A DNA stretch of 8,844 nucleotides from Acidobacteriota bacterium (GCA_017860085.1 JAFNAJ010000082.1:1-8844), one strand, 5' to 3'. Counted from the first letter of the stretch, positions 1-6,985 are shown. The notes: a model not told the origin generated them from the sequence alone. Numbers and translations are program-made.

Positions 1-516
1 CCGTCGCCCGACGCCTACGACCGCGGCGTGAAGGTGGCGCTCGTCGACGTGACCAGGAACCACCCGCGCTCGGTCAGTCCGCTCATCAAGTCGAATAACC
101 TGCTGAACAACGCGCTCGCCATGCAGCAGGCCCTGGGGCGCGGAGGGTTCGAGGCGCTGATGCGGAACTACAAGGGCGAGATCTGCGAGTGCTCGCAGTC
201 GAACTTCTTCCTGGTCCGTCGAGGCGAGGTCCTCACCCCGCCGCTCGACGCTGGCCTGCTGGCCGGCATCACGCGCGCATTCATCTTCGACCTCGGGCGT
301 GAATGCGGGATCCCGGTGCGCGAAACCACGCTGCTCGAGGCGGACCTCGCGTCTGCCGATGAAGCGTTCCTCACCAGCACCACGCGGGAGATCGTCCCCA
401 TCGTGGCGGTCGATGACCTGAAAGTCGGTACCGGGAGCCCCGGGCCGGTGACCGCCGCGCTGCTCACCGCGTTTCGCCGGCACACCGACCGGCTGCGGGC
501 CGTCGGGGCAGTCTAG
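1..516 (+). CDS. Class IV PLP-dependent aminotransferase, C-terminal part (5' end outside window)
   Basis: The reading frame is open from base 1, so the gene starts upstream; the GTG at 28 is internal. The 171 visible residues match the second half of fold-type IV aminotransferases (branched-chain, D-amino acid and aminodeoxychorismate lyase families), which usually have about 280-310 residues, so some 110-130 are missing. The Schiff-base lysine is in SPLIKSNNLL (codon 88-90). It is followed by the family glutamate in GEICECSQSNFF, the TPP segment, the GLLAGITR phosphate-binding motif, and FLTSTTREIVP, the usual C-terminal block. It should transfer amino groups between amino and keto acids in the cytoplasm. 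The substrate cannot be set from this half; the STTREIVP block is reminiscent of both D-amino acid and branched-chain aminotransferases. The stop TAG shares the tetranucleotide CTAG with the stop of the convergent gcvP. Confidence 0.9.
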   Translation, partial: PSPDAYDRGVKVALVDVTRNHPRSVSPLIKSNNLLNNALAMQQALGRGGFEALMRNYKGEICECSQSNFFLVRRGEVLTPPLDAGLLAGITRAFIFDLGRECGIPVRETTLLEADLASADEAFLTSTTREIVPIVAVDDLKVGTGSPGPVTAALLTAFRRHTDRLRAVGAV

Positions 517-3416
517 GGTTCGCTCGCGCCCACAGGCTCGGCCGCGTACGCCTCAACCGGCACGCACGCACACACGAGGTGACGGTCGCCATACGGGTTG
601 TCGATGCGACCCACACTGGGCCAGAACTTGTTGGCCTGGACGAATGGCAGCGGGTAGGCTGCCTGCTCGCGATCGTAGGGATGCGACCAGGTGCTCGCCG
701 ACACGGCCGCCGCCGTATGCGGGGCATTCTTGAGCACGTTGTCCTTCGGGTCGGCCTTCCCGTCGATGACATCCTGGATCTCGCGCCGAATGGCGAGCAT
801 GGCGTCGCAGAACCGGTCGAGCTCATCCTTCGGCTCACTCTCGGTCGGCTCGACCATCAGCGTGCCGGGCACGGGGAACGACACGGTCGGCGCGTGAAAC
901 CCGTAGTCCATCAGGCGCTTGGCCACGTCGGTCTCGTCGATGCCCGATGCCTGCTTCAGGGGCCGCAGGTCGAAGATCAACTCGTGCGCGACCCTTCCAG
1001 TGTCACGCGTGTAGAGCACGGGGAACGCCCCCTCGAGCCGCGCTTTCACGTAGTTGGCGTTGAGGATGGCGTGCGTCGTGGCATCGGTGAGACCTTGCGC
1101 CCCGAGCATGCGGATGTACGCGTAGGAAATGAGGAGAATGCTGGCGCTTCCCCAAGGTGCCCCCGCCACCGCGCGGATGGCCGCCGTGCCCCCGGTCGGC
1201 ACCACCGGGTGACCCGGCAGATACGGCGCCAGGTGCGCCGCCACGGCGATGGGCCCCATGCCCGGCCCTCCGCCTCCATGGGGAATGGCGAACGTCTTGT
1301 GGAGGTTCAGGTGGCACACATCCGCCCCAATCCTGGCGGGGCTCGTGAGGCCAACCTGCGCATTCATGTTGGCGCCGTCCATGTAGACCTGGCCGCCGCA
1401 GGCATGCACCACGTCGCACACCTCGCGGATGCGGTCCTCGAACACGCCATGCGTGGACGGGTAGGTCACCATCAGCGCTGACAAGCGTTCCCGGTTCGCC
1501 TCGGCTTTCTGCCGAAGGTCGTCGACGTCCACGTTGCCGTGGGCGTCGCACGCCACGACGACGACCTTCGTGCCTGCCATCACGGCGCTCGCCGGGTTGG
1601 TGCCATGCGCCGAGGAGGGGATCAGGACAACGTCGCGACCGAAATCGCCTCTGGCGTGGTGGTAGGCCCGAATCACCAGCAACCCGGTGAGCTCACCCTC
1701 GGCACCCGAGTTGGGCTGCAGCGACACGGCCGCAAACCCTGTGATCTCCCGCAGCGCCGCCTCGAGCTCCGCAATGATCCGCTGATAGCCCGCGGCCTGC
1801 TCCACCGGCACGAACGGGTGCAGCCGCGAAAATTCCGGCCACGTCACCGGCATCATCTCGGTGGCCGCGTTGAGCTTCATGGTGCACGAGCCCAGCGCGA
1901 TCATCGACGTGTCGAGACCGATGTCCTTGCGCTCGAGCGTCTTGAGATACCGCATCATCTGCGTTTCTGAGCGGTACGTGTTGAACACCGGGTGCGTCAG
2001 AAACGGCGTTCGACGTCTGAGGGCCTCGGGGATCCGCACGGCGGTCGACGGGCCTGCCACCGACCCCGGAGCCACGCCCGTGACCCGCGCGAACACGCCA
2101 ACGATGGCTCTCACGTCGTCGAGCGACGAGGTCTCGTCGAGAGAGATGCCGATGCCCCCGTCATCGAAGTAGCGGAAGTTGAGCCCAGCGACCTCGGCCT
2201 CCTGTCGGACCCGCGCTTGCAGGCCGCCGGCCCCCTTGCCTGCCACGACCTTGATCGTGTCGAAGTACGCCGTGTTTGCCTGCTCCCAGCCGGCCCGCCG
2301 CAACGCCTCGTCGAGGGCCGCGGTGAGGCCGTGCACGCGCTGCGCAATCTCGAGCAGACCGCCCGGCCCGTGATAGACGCAGTAGAAGCCCGCGACGTTG
2401 GCCAGCAGGGCCTGAGCCGTGCAGATGTTCGACGTCGCCTTCTCGCGTCGGATGTGCTGCTCGCGAGTCTGCAGGGCCATCCGGTAAGCCACTCCCCCGT
2501 TGGCGTCCACCGAGATCCCGATGATTCGGCCAGGCGCCTGTCGGACGAACGCCTCCCGGGTGGCAAAGAACGCCGCGTGCGGCCCGCCATACCCAAGCGG
2601 CACGCCCAGCCGCTGGGCGTTGCCCACCACCGCGTCGGCTCCCATCTCGCCTGGCGGCGTCAGCATCGTGAGGCTGAGCAGGTCCGTGGCCACCGCCACC
2701 AGCACACCGGCCGCGTGCGCCGACGCGATGAGCGTGCGGACGTCCTCCACCTGGCCGTTGCCGTCGGGATACTGCACGAGCACGCCGAACACGCGCTCGT
2801 CGAACACCATCTCAGAGGGCTCGACGAAGCGGAGCTCGATGCCCAACGGCTCGGCGCGCGACGCCAGCACCTCGAGCGTCTGCGGAAACACGCGGGGCGA
2901 CACCAGGAACACGTTGGCCGCCGCCGTCCGTCGCGTCTGCACGCGCCGCAGCATCGTCATGGCCTCGGCCGCGGCCGTGGGCTCGTCGAGCAGCGAGGCG
3001 TTCGCCACGTCCATCCCCGTGAGGTCCTTGACCGCCGTCTGGTAGTTCAGCAGCGCCTCGAGGCGTCCCTGCGCCACCTCGGCCTGGTACGGCGTGTAAG
3101 GCGTGTACCAGCCCGGGTTCTCGATCACGTTCCTCAGAATGACGCTGGGCGTGATCGTGTCGGCATAACCCATCCCGATGAACGTGCGGGCGACCCGGTT
3201 CTGCGCGGCCAGGCCTCGCAGGTGATCCAGGAACTCGTGCTCGGCGAGGGGCCCGGGCAGATCGAGGGGTCGATCGAGCCTGATGCTCCGCGGGATGGCC
3301 TGGTCGATCAGCTCGTCGATCGACGCGGCCCCCATCCTGCGGAGCATCTCGTCGCGGTCGCTGCCGCGAGGTCCGATGTGGCGGGTGGCGAAAGCGTGCG
3401 TATGGAGATCAGACAT
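513..3416 (-). CDS. gcvP: Glycine dehydrogenase (decarboxylating), glycine cleavage P-protein
   Basis: This PLP enzyme decarboxylates glycine and transfers the aminomethyl group to the lipoyl arm of GcvH. It is the fused single-chain form of about 967 residues, as in E. coli (about 957), not the split gcvPA/gcvPB pair. Visible signatures are the N-terminal ATRHIGP and YIGMGY-like FIGMGYADT; NPGWYTPYTPYQ; SLLDEPTAAAEAM; the second-half LGSCTMKLN and QPNSGAEGE; SSAHGTNPASA; and the PLP-lysine motif NLHKTFAIPHGGGGPG (Lys about 707 from this start). The C-terminus has NPYGDRHLVCACVP. The ATG at 3416 is preferred: GAGG lies 12 nt upstream and HIGP follows at the family distance. A GTG at 3437 overlapping the gcvH stop (GTGA) would add seven residues and is a real alternative. 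Last gene of gcvT-gcvH-gcvP; its stop overlaps the convergent aminotransferase stop. Confidence 0.97.
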   Translation of the reverse strand: MSDLHTHAFATRHIGPRGSDRDEMLRRMGAASIDELIDQAIPRSIRLDRPLDLPGPLAEHEFLDHLRGLAAQNRVARTFIGMGYADTITPSVILRNVIENPGWYTPYTPYQAEVAQGRLEALLNYQTAVKDLTGMDVANASLLDEPTAAAEAMTMLRRVQTRRTAAANVFLVSPRVFPQTLEVLASRAEPLGIELRFVEPSEMVFDERVFGVLVQYPDGNGQVEDVRTLIASAHAAGVLVAVATDLLSLTMLTPPGEMGADAVVGNAQRLGVPLGYGGPHAAFFATREAFVRQAPGRIIGISVDANGGVAYRMALQTREQHIRREKATSNICTAQALLANVAGFYCVYHGPGGLLEIAQRVHGLTAALDEALRRAGWEQANTAYFDTIKVVAGKGAGGLQARVRQEAEVAGLNFRYFDDGGIGISLDETSSLDDVRAIVGVFARVTGVAPGSVAGPSTAVRIPEALRRRTPFLTHPVFNTYRSETQMMRYLKTLERKDIGLDTSMIALGSCTMKLNAATEMMPVTWPEFSRLHPFVPVEQAAGYQRIIAELEAALREITGFAAVSLQPNSGAEGELTGLLVIRAYHHARGDFGRDVVLIPSSAHGTNPASAVMAGTKVVVVACDAHGNVDVDDLRQKAEANRERLSALMVTYPSTHGVFEDRIREVCDVVHACGGQVYMDGANMNAQVGLTSPARIGADVCHLNLHKTFAIPHGGGGPGMGPIAVAAHLAPYLPGHPVVPTGGTAAIRAVAGAPWGSASILLISYAYIRMLGAQGLTDATTHAILNANYVKARLEGAFPVLYTRDTGRVAHELIFDLRPLKQASGIDETDVAKRLMDYGFHAPTVSFPVPGTLMVEPTESEPKDELDRFCDAMLAIRREIQDVIDGKADPKDNVLKNAPHTAAAVSASTWSHPYDREQAAYPLPFVQANKFWPSVGRIDNPYGDRHLVCACVPVEAYAAEPVGASEP

Positions 3417-3425
3417 AGGCGACGT

Positions 3426-3449
3426 CGACCTCGTCACTTCACGAGGTCG
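3426..3449 (-). promoter_or_regulatory. Perfect 9-bp hairpin at the gcvH/gcvP junction
   Basis: On the mRNA strand the arms CGACCTCGT and ACGAGGTCG pair perfectly around the six-base loop GAAGTG. The 5' arm is the last sense sequence of gcvH. The gcvH stop TGA sits at the loop/stem border, a GTG codon lies inside the loop, and the 3' arm contains the GAGG that would serve as Shine-Dalgarno for the gcvP ATG at 3416. No U-tract follows, so it is not a canonical terminator. I infer that it hides the gcvP ribosome-binding site until a ribosome finishing gcvH opens the stem (translational coupling). The inverted repeat is seen directly; its function is inferred. Confidence 0.5.
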
Positions 3450-3805
3450 GAGTACTGAGCGCTATCGAGGAGCGTGGCAGCCTCTGCCGGGTTCGACACC
3501 CGCAACTTGATCATCCAGCTGCCGTGGGGATCGGAGTTCACCTGCTCGGGATGCTGGCCGAGGTCGGTGTTGACGGCCACGACTGCCCCAGCCATCGGGC
3601 AGAACAGCTCGGACACCGCCTTCACCGACTCGATGGTCCCGAACACCTCTCCCTGCACAAACGACTTGCCGACCTCGGGCAGGTCGACGTACACGACGTC
3701 GCCCAGCTGCTTCTGCGCGTAGTCGGTGATGCCCACGGTGGCCTCCGACCCGGAGATCCGAATCCACTCGTGGTCCTTCGTGTACTTGGCGTCGGATGGA
3801 TACAT
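3434..3805 (-). CDS. gcvH: Glycine cleavage system H-protein (lipoyl carrier)
   Basis: A 123-residue H-protein, close to the family norm of about 125-130. It carries the aminomethyl intermediate on a lipoylated lysine and shuttles between the P-, T- and L-proteins. Visible features are the N-terminal YTKDHEWIR block, GITDYAQKQLGDVVYVDLPEVG, and the lipoyl site ESVKAVSELF (Lys62 from this start) followed by the PMAG turn. The C-terminal NSDPHGSWMIKL is also typical. The ATG at 3805 is chosen because AGGAG stands 6 nt upstream. A TTG at 3811 in the same frame would add two residues but has poor spacing. The start lies 2 nt after the gcvT stop, and the stop lies in the hairpin before gcvP, so this is the middle gene of a tight operon. 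No key residue is missing. Lipoylation must come from lip genes elsewhere. Confidence 0.97.
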   Translation of the reverse strand: MYPSDAKYTKDHEWIRISGSEATVGITDYAQKQLGDVVYVDLPEVGKSFVQGEVFGTIESVKAVSELFCPMAGAVVAVNTDLGQHPEQVNSDPHGSWMIKLRVSNPAEAATLLDSAQYSDLVK

Positions 3806-3807
3806 CG

Positions 3808-4923
3808 TCAACTCCTGGGACGCTTGTAGAAGGGCAATGGCACGACGACCGCCCGCAGCCGCCGCCCCCGAACATCCACTTCGAGCTCCTTCCCCAGCAC
3901 GGCAGCCTCGGTCGGCACGTACGCCATGCCAATGGCCTTCTTCAGAAACGGTGTCTGGGTGCCACTGGTCACCACGCCGGCCTTGCGGCCATCGACATAG
4001 ACGTCGTAGCCGTGCCGGGCAATCCCGCGCTCGGTGATCTCGAAGCCGACCAGCTTGCGCCCGATGCCCTCCGCCTTCTGACGACGCAACACGTCAGCCC
4101 CGAGAAAATCGGCCTTGTTCCAGCCGATGATCCACCCAAGGTCGGCCTCGAGCACGGTGGTGGTGTCGTCGATGTCGTTGCCGTACAGCCGCATGGCGGC
4201 CTCGAGTCTCAGGGTGTCTCGGGCCCCGAGCCCGGCAGGCACGACGCCGGCTCCCCTGCCAGCCTCGAGGATGGCGTTCCACACGCGCTCGGCCGAGGCC
4301 GGAGGCACGAACACCTCGAAGCCGTCCTCCCCGGTATAACCCGTGCGCGACACGGTCACGCGGACGCCGGCAACCTCGCCGGGCGCGAACCAGTAGTACT
4401 TCATGCTGGAGAGATCAATGCCCGTCAGCGGCTGCAGCACGGACAGCGACACAGGTCCCTGGAGGGCGATGAGCGCGTAGCGCTGGCTCGTGTCCACCGC
4501 GACCGCATCGCCCACGTCGCGGATCTGATCCTTGATCCACGCAAAGTCCTTGGTCGCGTTCGACGCGTTGACCACCATCAGGAAGTGATCGTCGGCCATC
4601 TTGTAGACGAGCAGGTCGTCCACGAACGTGCCGGCCTGCGTCGTCAGCCCGGAATAGTGAATCTGCCCCACCTTGAGCCGCGACGCGTCGTTGCACGACA
4701 CACGCTGGACCGCGGCCAGCGCATCCTGGCCGGCGATTTCGATCTCGCCCATGTGGCTGACGTCGAACAGCCCGGCACGCGTTCGGACGGCCTGATGCTC
4801 GTCAGCGATGCCGGTGTACTCGACCGGCATGTCCCAGCCGGCAAAGCTGACCATGTGGGCCCCGTGGGCCAGGTGACGGGCGTGGAGCGGCGTCTTCTTC
4901 GGAGCAGCAGGAGTGTCGGTCAT
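3808..4923 (-). CDS. gcvT: Glycine cleavage T-protein (aminomethyltransferase)
   Basis: It releases ammonia from the aminomethyl-lipoyl group of GcvH and transfers the one-carbon unit to tetrahydrofolate, giving 5,10-methylene-THF. From the ATG at 4923 it has 371 residues, matching the family (about 360-375). Motifs in order: KTPLHARH and FAGWDMPVEY near the N-terminus; AGLFDVSHMGEIEI; CNDASRLKVGQ, whose aspartate (about residue 79) aligns with the catalytic Asp of T-proteins; GTFVDDLLVYK; MVVNASNATKD; SRTGYTGEDGFEVF; GARDTLRLEAAMRLYGND; and GVVTSGTQTPFLKKAIGMAYV at the C-terminal barrel. The frame is open up to a TTG at 5019, but that would add 32 residues without T-protein similarity, overlap the upstream regulator and consume the candidate promoter. 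No strong Shine-Dalgarno precedes the ATG. First gene of the gcv operon, about 92 bp after the regulator. Confidence 0.96.
   Translation of the reverse strand: MTDTPAAPKKTPLHARHLAHGAHMVSFAGWDMPVEYTGIADEHQAVRTRAGLFDVSHMGEIEIAGQDALAAVQRVSCNDASRLKVGQIHYSGLTTQAGTFVDDLLVYKMADDHFLMVVNASNATKDFAWIKDQIRDVGDAVAVDTSQRYALIALQGPVSLSVLQPLTGIDLSSMKYYWFAPGEVAGVRVTVSRTGYTGEDGFEVFVPPASAERVWNAILEAGRGAGVVPAGLGARDTLRLEAAMRLYGNDIDDTTTVLEADLGWIIGWNKADFLGADVLRRQKAEGIGRKLVGFEITERGIARHGYDVYVDGRKAGVVTSGTQTPFLKKAIGMAYVPTEAAVLGKELEVDVRGRRLRAVVVPLPFYKRPRS
3812..3816 (-). promoter_or_regulatory. gcvH ribosome-binding site
   Basis: AGGAG on the minus strand, 6 nt before the ATG at 3805 and overlapping the last codons of gcvT. 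It decides for the ATG over the in-frame TTG at 3811 and fits translation coupled to gcvT. Confidence 0.75.
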
Positions 4924-4990
4924 GGGACTGGTCGGACGGGGATCGATCGGGCGCGCCCAGACGGAGCACGGCAGCCCGGAGGCCGGATTC

Positions 4991-5019
4991 AAAGTACTAT
5001 GCCCCGCCTGACCGGTCAA
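4991..5019 (-). promoter_or_regulatory. Candidate sigma-70-type promoter for gcvT-gcvH-gcvP
   Basis: Minus strand: TTGACC (5019-5014, five of six matches to TTGACA), a 17-bp spacer, then TACTTT (4996-4991, with the key T, A and final T of a -10). Transcription would start near 4984 and give a leader of about 60 nt to the gcvT ATG. The -35 overlaps the stop codon of the upstream regulator. No sigma-54 -24/-12 pair is visible here. This is a match by eye and untested. Confidence 0.45.
5009..5018. promoter_or_regulatory. 10-bp palindrome TGACCGGTCA over the gcv -35 region
   Basis: A perfect palindrome whose right half covers most of the candidate -35 and the regulator stop codon. It could be an operator or half of a larger site. 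A second 10-bp palindrome, GGGCGCGCCC, lies in the leader at 4949-4958, directly beside GATCGATC (4941-4948). Ten-bp palindromes arise by chance several times in DNA this GC-rich, so the position is the main argument. Confidence 0.25.
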
Positions 5020-6380
5020 GGCAGCCCGGGCTCGAACGCTGATGCTCCACCCCGGCGAAGGTACGCCTGCAAGGTGTGGTAGCTGACGCCCAGGATGCGG
5101 CAGGCTTCACGCTTGTTGTTGCCGCAACGGCTCAGCACCAGCCGGGCGAATCGCCCCTGCCAGGTGCGCATGTCGTCACCCACCTCGAGTGACGGGTGCA
5201 GCACTTCGCGATAGCCCCCCGTGACCTTCGGCGGCAGGTCGTGCAGCTGGATACACTCCGACTCGGCGAGCGCCACGGCCCGCTGGATCGCTCGCTCCAA
5301 CTCCCGGACGTTGCCCGGCCAGTCGTACTCGAGCAGCGCCTCGAGCGCGTCGTGGGCCACCGCGAGTTCGCGCCCCTCGGCGTGATACGACAGGAAATGC
5401 CGCACCAGCTCCGGGATGTCCGACCGTCGCTCGCGCAGCGGTGGCACGCGGATCTCGACACAGTTGAGGCGATAGTAGAGGTCTGAACGGAACCGGCCGT
5501 CCTCGACCAGGTCGTGGAGCGAACGATTCGTCGCGGCAATGACCCTGATGTCGACCTTCAGCGCCGACTGGCTGCCGACACGCTCGACACTCATGTCCTG
5601 CAGCACCCGAAGCAGCTTGGCTTGAGACATCGCCGAGAGGTCCGCGATTTCGTCAAGGAAGAGCGTGCCCCCGTCAGCCAGCTCGAACTTCCCTCGGCGC
5701 CCCCGCACGCCGGTCGCCGTCCGTTCTTCGATGCCAAACAACTCGGCCTCGAAGAGCGTCTCGACCAGCGCGGCACAGTTCACCGCCACGAACGGGCCCC
5801 GGGCGCGTCGGCTGAGACCGTGCACCTGCCGCGCCACCAGCTCCTTGCCGACCCCGCTCTCGCCTTCGACAAGGACGGCAAACTTCGTCCGCGCAGCGCG
5901 CTCGATCCGATCGTAGAGTCTGGCCATCAACGGGCTGGCGCCGACCAGGCCCGTGGCCGGTCCCCGAGGGGCGCCCGACGACCTGTCGCTGGGCGCAGAC
6001 ACCCGCTCGACTTCGAGCACGAGCGTGGCCAGCCTGGCGGCCGCCTCCAGGAGCCGCCACGTCGGCTCGTCCAATCGAGACTGTGGGCAGGCGCGCGCGC
6101 TGAGCACGGCAGCCGCCGCGCCCGGCACCGCGAGCTGCACGTCGGCCCCCTCGCGCGCCATCGAGGCACGGTTGAGGGCAAGCATCCGGCCGGGCTGAAG
6201 GCGGACCGCCTGGAGACCCGCCACCTCGGCGAGCCCTCGCTCGAAGGTCGCGCGCAGATCGCGCAAGTCGCCCCGCGATACCGCGTCAGCCACCGCGGCC
6301 ACCAACGCCGCCAGTCGGTCGCGCGGCTCGCGAACGACCACGCTGGCTTCGCCCGTGTTCCTAACCTTCGCAGGCAGCAT
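5016..6380 (-). CDS. AAA+ enhancer-binding-type transcriptional regulator with Fis HTH and degenerate GAFTGA
   Basis: A 454-residue protein in three parts. Residues about 1-140 form a poorly conserved, possibly GAF-like sensor without a receiver-domain aspartate signature. Residues about 142-385 are a sigma-54-type AAA+ domain: Walker A GESGVGKE (173-180), Walker B GGTLFLDEI (Asp243-Glu244), AATN sensor I (about 282-285), GRFRSDLYYRL with putative arginine fingers, and WPGNVRELE sensor II (354-362). Residues about 408-445 are a Fis-type helix-turn-helix (CGNNKREACRILGVSYHTL). The loop that is normally GAFTGA, which contacts sigma-54, reads RTATGV (220-225): only T and G remain. The family normally remodels sigma-54 holoenzyme; this one may not. 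The ATG at 6380 is chosen for GAGGAG 7 nt upstream; a TTG at 6395 is in frame but would contain that site. Its position before gcvT suggests control of glycine cleavage, which is inference. Confidence 0.88.
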   Translation of the reverse strand: MLPAKVRNTGEASVVVREPRDRLAALVAAVADAVSRGDLRDLRATFERGLAEVAGLQAVRLQPGRMLALNRASMAREGADVQLAVPGAAAAVLSARACPQSRLDEPTWRLLEAAARLATLVLEVERVSAPSDRSSGAPRGPATGLVGASPLMARLYDRIERAARTKFAVLVEGESGVGKELVARQVHGLSRRARGPFVAVNCAALVETLFEAELFGIEERTATGVRGRRGKFELADGGTLFLDEIADLSAMSQAKLLRVLQDMSVERVGSQSALKVDIRVIAATNRSLHDLVEDGRFRSDLYYRLNCVEIRVPPLRERRSDIPELVRHFLSYHAEGRELAVAHDALEALLEYDWPGNVRELERAIQRAVALAESECIQLHDLPPKVTGGYREVLHPSLEVGDDMRTWQGRFARLVLSRCGNNKREACRILGVSYHTLQAYLRRGGASAFEPGLP

Positions 6381-6553
6381 GGGGAGTCTCCTCAACGGCC
6401 GACGGCTTTCCCGATGTCCAATGCGCTATCAAACGCGATGCCGACGCAGGCCTCACGGTAGCCGGCGCCCCACCAGGCCGATTGTGAGGGAACCCCGAGC
6501 GTTTTCCGCTCTCGAGGATCCAAGACCTTTGGCACGAACCCGACCACGCGCAC
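6381..6553 (-). other. 173-bp non-coding spacer / leader upstream of the regulator
   Basis: It lies between the stop of the PilZ gene and the regulator start, with no supported gene. On the minus strand it holds a small GC hairpin, GAGCG-GAAAA-CGCTC (6511-6497), without a U-tract. It also holds a wider inverted repeat, CCTCAC (6489-6484) with GTGAGG (6456-6451), that could fold the leader. I could not find a convincing -10/-35 or a complete sigma-54 site, so whether the regulator has its own promoter is open. Confidence 0.4.
6388..6393 (-). promoter_or_regulatory. Regulator ribosome-binding site
   Basis: GAGGAG on the minus strand with 7-nt spacing to the ATG at 6380. It fixes the start and excludes the TTG at 6395, which would place this site inside the coding region. 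Confidence 0.75.
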
Positions 6554-6985
6554 CTACTCGGGTAGCGAATGCCCGGACCGGGTCAACATTACCCAAAGCC
6601 CGTCTTCGACCTTGTCGAAGGCCACGGCCACCCGGTGAACCAGGGCTCGGCTCCCCGACGTCTGCACGAGGATGCAGCGCCGCACGGTTCCTGCGGCGAG
6701 CCACCCGTTCGGACCGACGTCGAACCGCAGTGTGCACCGTTGACCTGGCACGAGCCGGCCCTGCGACTCGAAGAGCACACCTGCCGCCGAGGCATCGACG
6801 AGCAAGGCGTCGCTTCCGCCGCGAAGCCGGAGCACCGGGTGACCGGGCAGCCCGAACGCGGGGAGCCGCGGCCGCGACCGGCGGTCGCGCGTCGTTGCCT
6901 CGTCACCTGAGCGTCCACAGCCCTGTCCCTCTGTCAAAGTGCACGACACGCGTTCGTGCCGTGGCTCCGAGGACTCGTATTGCAT
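6554..6985 (-). CDS. PilZ-domain protein, putative c-di-GMP receptor
   Basis: At most 143 residues. The second half looks like a single PilZ domain: RSRPR (residues 36-40) fits RxxxR and DASAAG (64-69) fits D/NxSxxG, the two c-di-GMP-binding motifs. They are followed by beta-strand-like segments (GVLFES, GQRCTLRFDV, GTVRRCILV, HRVAVAFD) typical of the barrel. PilZ proteins bind c-di-GMP and often act on type IV pili, motility or exopolysaccharide; the adjoining pseudopilin fits the first of these. The start is unclear. The ATG at 6985 overlaps the pseudopilin gene by 83 bp, and the first 35 or so residues are low in family signal. A GTG at 6949, with GGAG 10 nt upstream, or a TTG at 6937 would reduce the overlap. 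The PilZ motifs lie beyond all these starts. Confidence 0.8.
   Translation of the reverse strand: MQYESSEPRHERVSCTLTEGQGCGRSGDEATTRDRRSRPRLPAFGLPGHPVLRLRGGSDALLVDASAAGVLFESQGRLVPGQRCTLRFDVGPNGWLAAGTVRRCILVQTSGSRALVHRVAVAFDKVEDGLWVMLTRSGHSLPE

Noticed and set aside
579..1481. Plus-strand open frame antisense to the gcvP C-terminal half
   Set aside because: Arg/His-rich low-complexity translation with no motif, opposite the gcvP PLP-lysine region.
1992..3458. Long plus-strand open frame (488 codons) antisense to gcvP
   Set aside because: Composition is dominated by Arg, His, Gly and Ala with no family motif; it is the mirror of a highly conserved GC-rich gene.
4924..5015. Possible glycine riboswitch before gcvT
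   Set aside because: The leader is too short for the tandem aptamer, and I see none of its conserved core segments.
4924..5019. N-terminal extension of gcvT from TTG 5019
   Set aside because: The extra 32 residues have no T-protein counterpart, and the ATG at 4923 gives the normal family length.
3796..5082. Plus-strand open frame (428 codons) antisense to gcvT
   Set aside because: Same type of shadow: it spans the gcvT leader and both gene ends and shows no recognisable domain.
5514..6461. Plus-strand open frame antisense to the AAA+ regulator
   Set aside because: The opposite strand has complete Walker A and B and Fis HTH motifs; this frame has none.
6497..6511. GC hairpin as a terminator after the PilZ gene
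   Set aside because: Only a 5-bp stem with no U-tract after it on the minus strand.
6529..6536. TTGGCACG on the plus strand, like a sigma-54 -24 element
   Set aside because: No GC at the required -12 position, and it does not point at a plus-strand gene.
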